NCBI GenBank assembly: GCA_013336165.1
Contig: JAAXUF010000010.1
Span: 1 to 64,000, forward strand
Length of the DNA: 64,000 bases
Direction of reading: 5' to 3'
From: Coriobacteriia bacterium
GTDB taxonomy: Bacteria > Actinomycetota > Coriobacteriia > Anaerosomatales > JAAXUF01
Below are positions 1 to 10,360 of the stretch, in pieces. The notes beneath the pieces are model-generated. The model was not told the DNA's origin. It ran no database searches and saw only the letters and a list, made by a program, of their open reading frames with translations. Both the position numbers and the translations under genes were made by a program. The stretch's first letter is position 1. Every line of letters begins with the position of its first letter.

Positions 1-108
1 AGAGACGAGGGTCCCGGCTGTGGTGGAGCGCACGATCAGCCAGGTGGCGACGCCTGCGAGTACGAGGACGACGGCAAGGGCGATGATGGTCTTGGATCTC
101 TTCGACAC
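1..108 (-). CDS. N-terminal part of a membrane-anchored or secreted protein, cut by the window edge
   Basis: The gene starts at GTG 108 on the minus strand, preceded by an AGGAGG-type ribosome binding site about 12 nt upstream. It is open to base 1, giving 36 residues. These are a short basic head (SKRSK) and one strongly hydrophobic segment of about 20 residues, then a Ser/Thr-rich start of an outside domain. This is an uncleaved signal anchor or a signal peptide. It lies downstream of gyrA and the HAD phosphatase on the same strand. No function can be read from this fragment. Confidence 0.55.
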   Translation of the reverse strand, partial: MSKRSKTIIALAVVLVLAGVATWLIVRSTTAGTLVS

Positions 109-152
109 GGTATGAGATACCTCCTCGGCACGTGATGACGTGCTCCAAGTTG

Positions 153-827
153 TTACCCGAGAACGCGGTACTTCTTCCCGTTTCCCCCGAGAAGATCGGC
201 AAGATCGCCGATAGCTTGAATAGCATAGTCCGGTTCGGGCTCCAACACACGTTCAGGGAAAGGTCCCCAGAGGGCCGCAACCGTAAGCATACCCGCAGCT
301 TTGCCTGCCGACATGTCGTGAGGGCTGTCCCCCACATAGACGCAGCACCGCGGGTCAACGCCGAGGCGCATTGCCGCCAGCAGAACCGGCTCCGCCCCGG
401 GCTTGTGAGTACTGGTGTCCTCGAACCCCACCACCGTCTCAAAGAAGTGTCCCAGCGCGAAATGGTCGATCCCGCGCCATGCGCCCGGCACACTCTTCGA
501 AGTCACCACGCCCAGCCGATATCCCGCAGCCCGCAGCGCCTCAAGAGCGTCTTCGGTGCCTGGGAACTCGCGAATGAGCTCGTCGTGCACGGTAGCGTTG
601 TGCTCGCGGTAGATGGCTGCCAGCTCCTCCGAACGACCCGGCGCGTACTCCTCCATCTGCTGCCCAAGCGGTATCCCGACGTTGTGCTTCAGCATGTGAT
701 CCGGTAATGCCTCGCCCAGAACCACGGCTGTCGCGTACCGGGCTGAGGCCAGAATAAGATCCATCGTGTCAACGAGTGTGCCGTCGAGGTCGAAGAAGAC
801 CGCCTCGACGGCAGCCACCCGCTGCAA
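153..827 (-). CDS. HAD-family hydrolase, phosphoglycolate phosphatase-like
   Basis: This 224-residue cytoplasmic protein has the full set of HAD motifs. Motif I is DLDGT near residue 13, motif II is the TSK around residue 109, the motif III lysine is in HKPG, and motif IV is GDSPHD near residue 167. A helical cap lies between motifs I and II, as in the Gph/PpaX/pyrophosphatase group, which hydrolyse small phosphate monoesters such as 2-phosphoglycolate or pyrophosphate. The exact substrate cannot be told from sequence. It follows gyrA by 11 nt and is probably at the end of the gyrB-gyrA transcript. The start is TTG 827 or GTG 818; neither has a strong Shine-Dalgarno sequence. Confidence 0.85.
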   Translation of the reverse strand: MQRVAAVEAVFFDLDGTLVDTMDLILASARYATAVVLGEALPDHMLKHNVGIPLGQQMEEYAPGRSEELAAIYREHNATVHDELIREFPGTEDALEALRAAGYRLGVVTSKSVPGAWRGIDHFALGHFFETVVGFEDTSTHKPGAEPVLLAAMRLGVDPRCCVYVGDSPHDMSAGKAAGMLTVAALWGPFPERVLEPEPDYAIQAIGDLADLLGGNGKKYRVLG

Positions 828-838
828 GATTTCCGCGT

Positions 839-3460
839 CTATTCGTCCGCCTCCGTGGCTTCCGCGTCCTCGGCGTCCTCGAACTCCTCGGCAGCCAGCT
901 CTTCGGCTTCCATCTCGAGGTCGTCCATCGGCTCCTCGTCGACGACATCCTCTTTCTCTGTGTCCAGAAGCGAGCCTTGGCCCTCGGCTACGGGGCGTAC
1001 CTTCGGCTTCTTGGCGGTACCGCCGCTAACGCGCGCTATGGCCGAGACTCTGTCCGACTCAGAGACGTTCATGACCTTGACGCCCTGCGTCGACCTGCCC
1101 AGCTTGCTGATGTCGTCGGCCTTGACGCGGATTACCACGCCTTCCTCAGAGATGAGCATCAATTCGTGCTGCGGCGAGACGATCTTCATGCCGGCGAGCT
1201 TGCCCTTCTTGGAAGTCACCTGGATCGTCTTGACTCCCTGGCCTCCGCGATGGTGCTCGGGATACTCGTCGACGGGAGTGCGCTTCCCGTATCCGTGCTC
1301 CGTCACCACAAAGAGCTCGGCTCCCGCCGGCGCGATCTCCATACCCAGCATGGCTTCGCCGTCGGCGATCGCCATCCCTTTGACGCCTGTTGTGTCGCGG
1401 CCCATCGCCCTAGCTTCGGCCTCGTTCCACTTGATCGCCTTACCGGCCGAGGAGACCATGATGACCTTCTCGCCGGTCTTAACGCGACGCACCGAGATGA
1501 GCTCGTCGTCGTCGCGCAGGTTGATTGCGATCATGCCGTCACGACGCGAGCGGTCGTAGGCTCCGATCGCGGTCTTCTTCACCATGCCGTGTTTGGTTGC
1601 GAACATCAGGTGCTCGTCACCCGCGAACGACTTCGTGTTGATGACGGCCGCGATCTTCTCCTTCTGCTCGAACGGCAGCAGGTTGACCACTGCGGTACCG
1701 CGCGCATGCCGAGACCCGACCGGCAGCTCGTGGACCTTCATGCGGTAGACCTTGCCCTTGGTCGAGAAGATGAGCACGTAGTCGTGAGTGCTGGCGATGA
1801 AAAGGTGCTCAACGAAGTCGTTGTCCTTCAGATTGACACCCTGAAGTCCCTTGCCGCCGCGCTTCTGTTGGCGATACGTGCCCACGGGAAGGCGCTTGAT
1901 GTAGCCGGTCTTCGTGATCGTGACGACCATGTCTTCCTCGGCGATGAGATCTTCGACGTCGAGGTCCTTGGCCGCGCTGGTGATGACGGTGCGGCGCTTG
2001 TCGGCAAACTTCTGGCGAAGCTCAGTGAGCTCGTCCTTGATGATCTGCATGACCAGTTTGATGTCGCCGAGCACGCGCAAGTACCAGTCGATCTTGCCGA
2101 GAAGCTCGGTGAGCTCGTCCTCGATCTTGTGGCGCTCAAGGCCGGTGAGGCGGCGCAGGCGCATCTCGAGGATCGCGTCGGTCTGAATCTCGGAGAGACC
2201 AAACCTCTCGATCAGGCGGGCTTTTGCCTCGGCATCATCGTTGCTCGAGCGGATGATCGAAATGACCTCGTCGATGTTGTCGAGCGCGATGATGAGGCCC
2301 TGCAAGATGTGGGCGCGTTCCTCGGCCTTGCGCAGCTCGTAGCGCGTCCGCCTGATGATGACGTCCTTCTGGTGCTCTATATAGTAGAAAAGCATTTCCT
2401 TGAGCGTGAGTGTCCGAGGGACACCATCGACCAGGGAGAGCATGATCACGCCGAAGCCCTGTTGAAGCTGTGTGTGCTTGTAAAGCTTGTTCAGCACGAC
2501 CTGAGGGATGCAGTCGCGCTTGAGCTCGATGACCACACGCATTCCCTTGCGGTCCGACTCGTCGCGCAGGTCGCTGATCTCGGTCAGCTTCTTCTCGCGG
2601 ACCAACTCGGCGATCTTCGAGACCATCTTGCTCTTGTTCACCTGGTAGGGGATCTCGGTGATGATGATGCGGGTGCGTCCCGTCGAGGTCTGCTCGATGT
2701 GCGCTTTGCCGCGGATGGACAGCGAGCCGCGACCTGTCTCGTACGCCGAGCGGATCCCCTCGCGGCCCATGATGACGCCGGCAGTCGGAAAGTCCGGGCC
2801 CGGCAACACCGTCATCAACTCGTCGAGCGTGGCCTCCGGGTTGTCGATCAGCATCAGCGCCGCATCGATCGTCTCACCCAGATTGTGCGGCGGAATGTTG
2901 GTGGCCATGCCGACCGCAATACCCGCCGAGCCGTTCACCAGCAGGTTAGGAAACCGGCTCGGCAGAACGAGCGGTTCTGTCAGCGACTCGTCGTAGTTGG
3001 GGCCGAAATCGACCGTCTCCTTGTCGAGATCGCGCAGCAGCTCCATCGCAAGCCTGTGGAGCCGCGACTCCGTGTATCGCATGGCTGCCGCGGAGTCGCC
3101 GTCGACGGAACCAAAGTTGCCGTGGCCATCAACAAGCGGCGCCCTCATCGCGAACGGCTGAGCCATGCGAACCATCGTGTCGTATACCGCGGAGTCTCCG
3201 TGAGGATGGTATTTACCGATGACTTCACCGACGGTCCACGCGGACTTCTTGTATGCACGCGTCGGCGTGAGCCCAGACTCATTCATCGCATACAGAATGC
3301 GGCGGTGTACCGGCTTCAACCCGTCACGCACGTCAGGAAGCGCGCGCGAGACGATAACGCTCATGGAATACTCCAGGAAGGACTTCCGTAGCTCCGTCTG
3401 GATTTCGATCGGCAGCGTTGTGGTTCCGCTTGTGTCGATCGTTCCGTCTTCGTCTGCCAC
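839..3460 (-). CDS. gyrA: DNA gyrase subunit A
   Basis: GyrA (873 residues) forms the A2B2 topoisomerase that introduces negative supercoils. The catalytic tyrosine is Tyr129 in the RYTESRL motif. The quinolone-resistance region reads [10 protein letters not shown], with Ser90 and Asp94 at the positions where resistance changes usually occur, so the sequence looks like the susceptible form. The C-terminal beta-pinwheel contains the GyrA box KRGGKG. The last 40 or so residues are a strongly acidic tail ([13 protein letters not shown] and following), longer than in many homologues. The start is GTG 3460, directly abutting the stop of the upstream membrane-protein gene, so the two are probably translationally coupled. 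It belongs to the dnaA-to-gyrA minus-strand block. Confidence 0.98.
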   Translation of the reverse strand: MADEDGTIDTSGTTTLPIEIQTELRKSFLEYSMSVIVSRALPDVRDGLKPVHRRILYAMNESGLTPTRAYKKSAWTVGEVIGKYHPHGDSAVYDTMVRMAQPFAMRAPLVDGHGNFGSVDGDSAAAMRYTESRLHRLAMELLRDLDKETVDFGPNYDESLTEPLVLPSRFPNLLVNGSAGIAVGMATNIPPHNLGETIDAALMLIDNPEATLDELMTVLPGPDFPTAGVIMGREGIRSAYETGRGSLSIRGKAHIEQTSTGRTRIIITEIPYQVNKSKMVSKIAELVREKKLTEISDLRDESDRKGMRVVIELKRDCIPQVVLNKLYKHTQLQQGFGVIMLSLVDGVPRTLTLKEMLFYYIEHQKDVIIRRTRYELRKAEERAHILQGLIIALDNIDEVISIIRSSNDDAEAKARLIERFGLSEIQTDAILEMRLRRLTGLERHKIEDELTELLGKIDWYLRVLGDIKLVMQIIKDELTELRQKFADKRRTVITSAAKDLDVEDLIAEEDMVVTITKTGYIKRLPVGTYRQQKRGGKGLQGVNLKDNDFVEHLFIASTHDYVLIFSTKGKVYRMKVHELPVGSRHARGTAVVNLLPFEQKEKIAAVINTKSFAGDEHLMFATKHGMVKKTAIGAYDRSRRDGMIAINLRDDDELISVRRVKTGEKVIMVSSAGKAIKWNEAEARAMGRDTTGVKGMAIADGEAMLGMEIAPAGAELFVVTEHGYGKRTPVDEYPEHHRGGQGVKTIQVTSKKGKLAGMKIVSPQHELMLISEEGVVIRVKADDISKLGRSTQGVKVMNVSESDRVSAIARVSGGTAKKPKVRPVAEGQGSLLDTEKEDVVDEEPMDDLEMEAEELAAEEFEDAEDAEATEADE

Positions 3461-3922
3461 TTAGAGCACCCCTCGCTGTCGTAGAGTTCTATGACCTATC
3501 TTGACTCCGGCGCCGAGAAACCCGAGACCGGTCAGAAGCAGCACGAGCGCTGTGATCGTGCCCATGATGCCGCCTCCGGATTTAGCGATTGCCGCAGTCC
3601 CCCATATGGAGCAAAGCAGCCCTACCACTACAATAACGCCCGCCGCGGCAAGGTTCATTTTCCAGAGGCTCTTGTTCTCTGAAGGCTCTTGAGCCTTCAG
3701 TTGTGCCAGCATTTCTTCAACCTGCCGATCTTCAACACCCACGCCGGTTGTGGTACCCGTTCCTTCAGCCTGAGCTCTCTCTTCTGAAGGAGATCCCTCC
3801 TCGGCCGCTTGCTCTACTTCTTTCTCAGTGTTAGCGGAGGAGGCTTCCTTCTCCCAGGGTGGAGGCTCAAACCGCCGCGTTTCTCGGCGTTCAACCGGCT
3901 TGAACCTGAACTCACCCTCCAC
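3461..3922 (-). CDS. hypothetical two-helix membrane protein between gyrB and gyrA
   Basis: About 153 residues. The first 90 residues are hydrophilic, rich in Glu, Gln and Thr and probably disordered. They are followed by two hydrophobic segments (around residues 93-113 and 121-142) and a short basic tail. The N-terminus contains an RFEPPPWEK-type proline-rich stretch. I do not recognise a family. Actinobacteria often carry a small membrane protein (DUF3566) near gyrA, but I see no clear likeness beyond position. It ends directly at the gyrA start, so it is co-transcribed with gyrB and gyrA. The start is GTG 3922, with GGGAGC upstream; TTG 3925 is equally in frame. Confidence 0.75.
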   Translation of the reverse strand: MEGEFRFKPVERRETRRFEPPPWEKEASSANTEKEVEQAAEEGSPSEERAQAEGTGTTTGVGVEDRQVEEMLAQLKAQEPSENKSLWKMNLAAAGVIVVVGLLCSIWGTAAIAKSGGGIMGTITALVLLLTGLGFLGAGVKIGHRTLRQRGVL

Positions 3923-3955
3923 CAAGATCGCTCCCGATCTTCTCTGCTGCGCACA

Positions 3956-5893
<1,938 letters not shown>

Positions 5894-5923
5894 TCAAATC
5901 TGCGCCAATAAGGGCAGACGACA

Positions 5924-5965
5924 TCTAGTGGTTGCCTTTCGGATTGTACCACAACCTCTAGTGGT
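5924..5965. repeat. pair of direct repeats in the gyrB upstream region
   Basis: The 119-base gap between the DUF721 gene and gyrB contains the 9-mer TCTAGTGGT twice, at 5924-5932 and 5957-5965, spaced 33 bp start to start. A minus-strand TACAAT at 5943-5948 between them could be a -10 element for gyrB, but no good -35 is seen. The repeats may be regulator sites of a gyrase promoter; this is inference only. Confidence 0.35.
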
Positions 5966-5985
5966 GAAAGGCTAATAGAGGCGCC

Positions 5986-6534
5986 TTAGACGCCTTCTGA
6001 GGGCTTCTGAGGGCAGTTCTGTACCCGTATACCCTTTTTCCACTCAAGATCTTTTACCGCGGCCCTTATCGCCGCCTCTCGGAGTCCGTTGTCAAGTATC
6101 ATTGAGGTGGATGAGATGACATCCTCCATCTCTTTATCTGAGAGAGAAACCGAGACAGTTTGGTCTGGGGCGTAGAACTCCTCGAGTTCAAATTCTTCCT
6201 TAGTGATCCGGCGTGCTAGCGCAACGCTCTTTGAGACACTGAAGCGCACTTCTCTTACGAGTTCCTGAGCAAGATCTGAATTTACACCGCATCTGTATCC
6301 TTCAGCCATAGATGAGAGTTCATTGGCCCAGACCGGACTGTCGACGTAGACAATCAGAGTTCCTTCACGTAAATGGGCACCCGTTGTGTGGCTTGACACC
6401 ATCGGCCCGGCCACCCTCTCCCATGAAGCCATCACTCGTGCCGACGAATATGCCCCGCCGCTCTTCCGGTCGAGTTTATGGACCAAACTGTCTAGCGCAG
6501 AGGATAGTCTCGTCTGCTTACCTGTCCTTTTCAC
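5986..6534 (-). CDS. DUF721 (DciA-like) protein
   Basis: This 182-residue protein has an N-terminal DUF721 domain of about 100 residues, with the typical W..(V/A)G...H(S/T) pattern (ASWERVAGPMVSSHT) and the later VWANELS stretch. DUF721 proteins include DciA, which loads the replicative helicase, and the actinobacterial homologue always found next to recF. The C-terminal 70 residues are acidic and not recognised. The start is GTG 6534, overlapping the recF stop by 4 nt (GTGA), so translation is coupled. Its place in dnaA-dnaN-recF-DUF721-gyrB matches actinobacterial origin regions. Confidence 0.85.
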   Translation of the reverse strand: MKRTGKQTRLSSALDSLVHKLDRKSGGAYSSARVMASWERVAGPMVSSHTTGAHLREGTLIVYVDSPVWANELSSMAEGYRCGVNSDLAQELVREVRFSVSKSVALARRITKEEFELEEFYAPDQTVSVSLSDKEMEDVISSTSMILDNGLREAAIRAAVKDLEWKKGIRVQNCPQKPSEGV

Positions 6535-7619
6535 GGGAGGCTGATCACTTCCGCCCTTTGTATCAGGCTTTCATCAAAATAGCCCAAGTTTGTGGTTGTA
6601 ATGAACGTCTGTACTTCCTTAATTGATTCAGTCAGGGCGTACCTACGTTGCTCATCGAGTTCAGACATAACGTCGTCAAGAAGAAGAATAGGTGGTTGTG
6701 AGGTAATTTCTTTAATTGCCATCACTTCAGCAAGTTTCCAGGACAAAGCAATGGTTCTCTGTTGACCTTGTGATGCAAAAACACGAGCGTCTCGCCCGTT
6801 TAATGTGAAAATAATCTCATCGCGATGAGGCCCAACAAGACTCATACCTCGTGACTTTTCCTCAGAAACCCTTCTTGATATTTCATTTCTTATTTGCTCT
6901 TCCTGATCTATCTTTGAACTGTTTTCGATATCTTTTAGCCATGCTCTCTGATAGAAGGCCTGCAAATCTTCTCCTACAGTGAGAGAAGTGTAGATTTCTG
7001 TCATATGGGCGACTATCCGATCAAACAGCCGTTTTCGATGACCGGAAAAGGCTGCCCCTTTTTCAATTAGTTGGTTTGTCCAAACTGCTAGTACTTCTGC
7101 TTGAGTCGACGGATCTCGTAGTAAGAGATTCCTTTGTCTGACAATTCGCTCATATTCAACTCTTCTAGCGCGATAGGTTATTGAAAGTTGATCTCCAACC
7201 CCATCCAGTGTTTCTCTGCGTTTATCCGCAGAATCTTTGACCATCTTTAGGTCGTCCGGCGTGAAAACTACACATGGAATGATGCCAGCCACATCTATAG
7301 TTCGGCGACGCTTCTTTCCATTTATGTAGTACTCCTTCCTTCTTGATTCCCTGACCTCCATTCGGATATCTAGTGACCGCCCCCCACCCTCAGCCTTCAT
7401 CTCGGCAAGAGCATAGGTTTCTCCCCACCGAATAAGCTCATTTCCTTGAGGCTTTCTGAATGATTCGGCAGCGGTAAGTAACTGAAGGGATTCAATGATA
7501 TTGGTCTTACCTGCCGCGTTTGGCCCCGTGAGTAGAGTTATATCTGTCCCGGGAACTATCTGAAACTCCGAATAGCTCCGAAAATTCTTCAGGAGAAGAT
7601 GTCTTAAAACGAGAGACAT
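6531..7619 (-). CDS. recF: DNA replication/repair protein RecF
   Basis: RecF (362 residues) is an SMC-like ATPase that loads RecA at gaps. The N-terminal Walker A motif is GPNAAGKTN near residue 33. The signature region reads SQGQQRT near residue 284, and Walker B reads ILLLDDVMSELD near residue 317. The N-terminal LRNFRSY-type strand is present as LLKNFRSY. The start is ATG 7619, 6 nt after the dnaN stop on the minus strand. The gene is noticeably richer in A+T than the gyr genes or the genes beyond 12 kb. Confidence 0.97.
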   Translation of the reverse strand: MSLVLRHLLLKNFRSYSEFQIVPGTDITLLTGPNAAGKTNIIESLQLLTAAESFRKPQGNELIRWGETYALAEMKAEGGGRSLDIRMEVRESRRKEYYINGKKRRRTIDVAGIIPCVVFTPDDLKMVKDSADKRRETLDGVGDQLSITYRARRVEYERIVRQRNLLLRDPSTQAEVLAVWTNQLIEKGAAFSGHRKRLFDRIVAHMTEIYTSLTVGEDLQAFYQRAWLKDIENSSKIDQEEQIRNEISRRVSEEKSRGMSLVGPHRDEIIFTLNGRDARVFASQGQQRTIALSWKLAEVMAIKEITSQPPILLLDDVMSELDEQRRYALTESIKEVQTFITTTNLGYFDESLIQRAEVISLP

Positions 7620-7625
7620 TACTGT

Positions 7626-8723
7626 CTAGTTCAAACGCACAGGCATCAGAAGATAGAGAAAACCTTCATCTCCTACAGTCTTGATAATACCTGGCTTTAG
7701 CGGGCTCTGAAGCTCTATACGAAGATTCTGTGTTCCTGCCGAGTTAAGCCCATCAATAAGAAACGTATGATTGAAAGCGATATCTATATCATTACCTTCT
7801 ATTTTCACCATAATATCTTCAGATGCATCACCTATATCTTGACTTGCTGATGATAGTGATAGTGTCTGATCTTCACTGTTTATTGTGAACTTTATAGGTG
7901 TATTATGTAGAGCCATTAGTGATACTCTTCTTACAGCAGATATTATTTCTTCGCTTGAAACAACTATTGCTGTGTTTGATTCTTTAGGAATTAGTTGCCT
8001 ATAATTTATGAAGTTTCCTTCCACAACTCTTGTGATGAATGTTGTGTTTGAGAAGTCAAATACTATTTGATTCTCAGAAACACCGATTTTGATATCTTCT
8101 GAAGAGGTGACCATGCGGGTCACTTCTTCTAGAGCTTTTCCGGGCACTACAACTTGAATATCTCCTGCCGGCTGTACTAGAGACATCTCACTGACAGCTA
8201 ACCTATAAGAGTCTGTCGCCACCATCCGAACAGTGGAGCCTTCAACCACAAAAAGTATTCCCGTAAGAACAGCTCTTGTCTCATCTCTACTTACAGCTCT
8301 TGATACTTGTCTCACCATGAGTGAGAGAATAGATGAAGGAAGAATGATGCTTTTTTCCACAGGAACAGCGGGAAACTTAGGAAAATCGGCCGAATTTAGA
8401 GTTCTCACAGTGAATGAAGAGTGTTGACAGCGTACTAAGGCTACCTCCCCTTCAGTTTCGATGGTTACTGCAGCTTCAGGAAGATTTCTGACTATATCCA
8501 TCAGAAGTTTGCCAGGAAGAACGACTTTTCCTTCCTTTTCGATCAAGGCCGGAGAGGATCGGCGAACTGATACTTCGAGATCGGTCGATTGTAGTGTTAT
8601 CTCTTCGCCATGAGTGGTTATGAGAATTCCTGAGAGAATAGGCAGGGTGGATCGGGCAGACATCCCCTTACTTACGACCGAGAGAGTTTCAAGGAGTTCG
8701 CTTCGGGCGACTGTAAACTTCAC
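7626..8723 (-). CDS. dnaN: DNA polymerase III beta sliding clamp
   Basis: DnaN (365 residues) is the ring-shaped processivity clamp of three similar domains. The N-terminus MKFTV, the ILSGILI segment of domain 1, the DSYRLA motif of domain 2 (near residue 172) and the C-terminal YLLMPVRLN are all in place. The last of these lines the peptide-binding groove. The start is GTG 8723, with AGAAGGG upstream. Base composition is clearly more A+T-rich than most of the window. It lies between the DnaA-trio element and recF. Confidence 0.98.
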   Translation of the reverse strand: MKFTVARSELLETLSVVSKGMSARSTLPILSGILITTHGEEITLQSTDLEVSVRRSSPALIEKEGKVVLPGKLLMDIVRNLPEAAVTIETEGEVALVRCQHSSFTVRTLNSADFPKFPAVPVEKSIILPSSILSLMVRQVSRAVSRDETRAVLTGILFVVEGSTVRMVATDSYRLAVSEMSLVQPAGDIQVVVPGKALEEVTRMVTSSEDIKIGVSENQIVFDFSNTTFITRVVEGNFINYRQLIPKESNTAIVVSSEEIISAVRRVSLMALHNTPIKFTINSEDQTLSLSSASQDIGDASEDIMVKIEGNDIDIAFNHTFLIDGLNSAGTQNLRIELQSPLKPGIIKTVGDEGFLYLLMPVRLN

Positions 8724-8953
8724 TATTAATCCCTTCTTTAAATATCTAGTAGTAACAGTAATAAGTGCTGTGGATATGTGTATAAAGGTAGTTAGTGCTG
8801 GTCAGAAAGGGCGTTCCCATCTCTTGAGTCTTGTGGAACAAAAAAGAACATAGTGTCCTATTTCAAACAGAGTCTCTTTATCCACTGATCATAATCTCTT
8901 TTCCACCAGCTATCCCGGGCTTTATCCCCAGAAGGCTTCCAAGGAAACCCTCC
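8724..8953. other. dnaA-dnaN intergenic part of the replication origin
   Basis: This is a 230-base gap without a gene. It contains several DnaA-box-like 9-mers: TGTGGATAT at 8769-8777 (minus strand ATATCCACA), TGTGGAACA at 8832-8840 (minus TGTTCCACA), TTATCCACT at 8878-8886, TTTTCCACC at 8899-8907 and TTATCCCCA at 8922-8930. The dnaN-proximal 40 bases are A+T-rich. This arrangement matches the downstream half (incC) of the bipartite Bacillus origin. Confidence 0.75.
8745..8777 (-). other. DnaA-trio-like unwinding element with its DnaA box
   Basis: Read on the minus strand, the box ATATCCACA (8777-8769) is followed by the 6-base spacer GCACTT. The triplets ATT ACT GTT ACT ACT then run over 8762-8748, followed by A+T-rich DNA toward dnaN. 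Known basic bacterial origins have a DnaA box, a short GC-containing spacer and 3'-(G/A)AT-5' trios on which DnaA oligomerises to melt DNA; in B. subtilis the spacer is also about 6 nt. The match of order, spacing and triplet type is visible here. Function as the melting site is inference. Confidence 0.7.
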
Positions 8954-10336
8954 TCAACTCTTATGTTTGATCGAGTTTGTAAGCTGTTGTACCTGGTTGT
9001 AGGCATCTCTTTGTTCACTCATAAGCTTCTGTATTTTAGCTGTTGCATGCATGACGGTAGTGTGATCGCGTCCACCAAACTCGTCCCCAATCTTTGGTAA
9101 AGAAAGATCAGTCAGCTCCCTAGAGAGATACATAGCCATCTGTCGTGGATATACGATCGACTGGGATCTCTTACTACCAATTAGGTCGGTTGAAGACACA
9201 CTGAAGAAACGACAAACCTCACGCTGAATAGTAGTCACAGATATTGGCCGAACGGAACGCTCGGGGAAAACATCTTTAAGCACGTCTTTAACCATCACTA
9301 AATCGACAATAGGTCGTTTAGAGAGATCACGGAAGGCGCCGATGCGGATCATAGCTCCCTCCATCTCTCGAATATTTGGCGAAGCAATCTCTGCAATATA
9401 GGCAAGGACGTCCTGCTGGACAGGAATATGTTGAGACTCCGCATATTGTCTGAGAATGGCAAGACGCGTCTCAAAGTTCGGAGGCTGAATATCAGCCGGT
9501 AGGCCCATAGCGAAGCGGCTCTGATAACGCTCCTCCATATTAATGTCTTTTGGGGGACGATCAGATGCGAGAATAATCGCCTTCCCTCGGCGCTGTAATT
9601 CATTGAAGGTATTGAAGAACTGCTCCTGCATCCCCTCCTTCTTTTCGAGGAATTGGATGTCATCAATAAGGAGAACATCTGTAGTTCGATATTTCTGCCG
9701 AAATCCGTCAATCCTCTTAGCTCTCAAGGAGTCAACATAGTCATTAGTAAATTGCTCTGAAGTGACGTAGAGGACCTTCTTATGAGGGAAGTTCTGTGTC
9801 ACATAATTCCCAATAGCTTGAAGGAGATGGGTTTTTCCTAGTCCCGGGCCTCCCCAAATAAACAAAGGATTGTATTTGAGCCCCGGCTGTTCAGCGACTG
9901 CAAGAGCTGCATTCCGAGCAAAACTATTGGATTCCCCAACCACAAACGAATCAAAGGTGTACTTAGCATCAAAATCAGGAGTGGTCCTCGAGGGGTGAGC
10001 TACGTATGGTGGCTCTGGCTCGAAGTCATCATCCTTCGCAGTCTCCTCTTCTAGTTGTCGTTCCAGAGTGGAAGCAGTCTTATCAACAATAAAGCGGACA
10101 GTCATATCCATACCGATTACCTGATGAAGTGCCGCTCCAAGACGCTGGGAATAGCGCTCTTCAAGCCAGGTCCGAGCAAAGTCGTTTTGCACACCGACAA
10201 TGAAGTACCCATCGTCAGTCAGTTCGATCGGAGTCGTGTGTTCAAACCATGTCTTAAAGCTTGGCGTGTTGAGCTCTTCTCGCACAATCTCCAGCACTTC
10301 AGTCCAGATCGCAGAAATATTAGTAGTAGTCGACAT
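8954..10336 (-). CDS. dnaA: chromosomal replication initiator DnaA
   Basis: DnaA (460 residues) binds DnaA boxes and melts the origin. Domain I (residues 1-85) begins IWTEVLEIVREEL, and an acidic linker follows. The AAA+ domain carries Walker A GGPGLGKT near residue 166, Walker B VLLIDDIQFL and the arginine-finger region YQSRFAMG. Domain IV has the box-recognition signature GGRDHTTVMHA near residue 425. The length is standard. The start is ATG 10336, with only a weak ribosome binding site. It lies 24 nt downstream of the GHKL-ATPase/winged-helix gene, so the two may share a transcript. Confidence 0.98.
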   Translation of the reverse strand: MSTTTNISAIWTEVLEIVREELNTPSFKTWFEHTTPIELTDDGYFIVGVQNDFARTWLEERYSQRLGAALHQVIGMDMTVRFIVDKTASTLERQLEEETAKDDDFEPEPPYVAHPSRTTPDFDAKYTFDSFVVGESNSFARNAALAVAEQPGLKYNPLFIWGGPGLGKTHLLQAIGNYVTQNFPHKKVLYVTSEQFTNDYVDSLRAKRIDGFRQKYRTTDVLLIDDIQFLEKKEGMQEQFFNTFNELQRRGKAIILASDRPPKDINMEERYQSRFAMGLPADIQPPNFETRLAILRQYAESQHIPVQQDVLAYIAEIASPNIREMEGAMIRIGAFRDLSKRPIVDLVMVKDVLKDVFPERSVRPISVTTIQREVCRFFSVSSTDLIGSKRSQSIVYPRQMAMYLSRELTDLSLPKIGDEFGGRDHTTVMHATAKIQKLMSEQRDAYNQVQQLTNSIKHKS

Positions 10337-10360
10337 ATGTGGGTCTTTTCTATTGGAGTT

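Noticed and set aside
776-3391. An 871-codon open frame antisense to gyrA
   Set aside because: It mirrors the high-GC codon pattern of gyrA on the other strand; the translation is rich in Asp, His, Arg and Leu and has no domain, while gyrA is certain.
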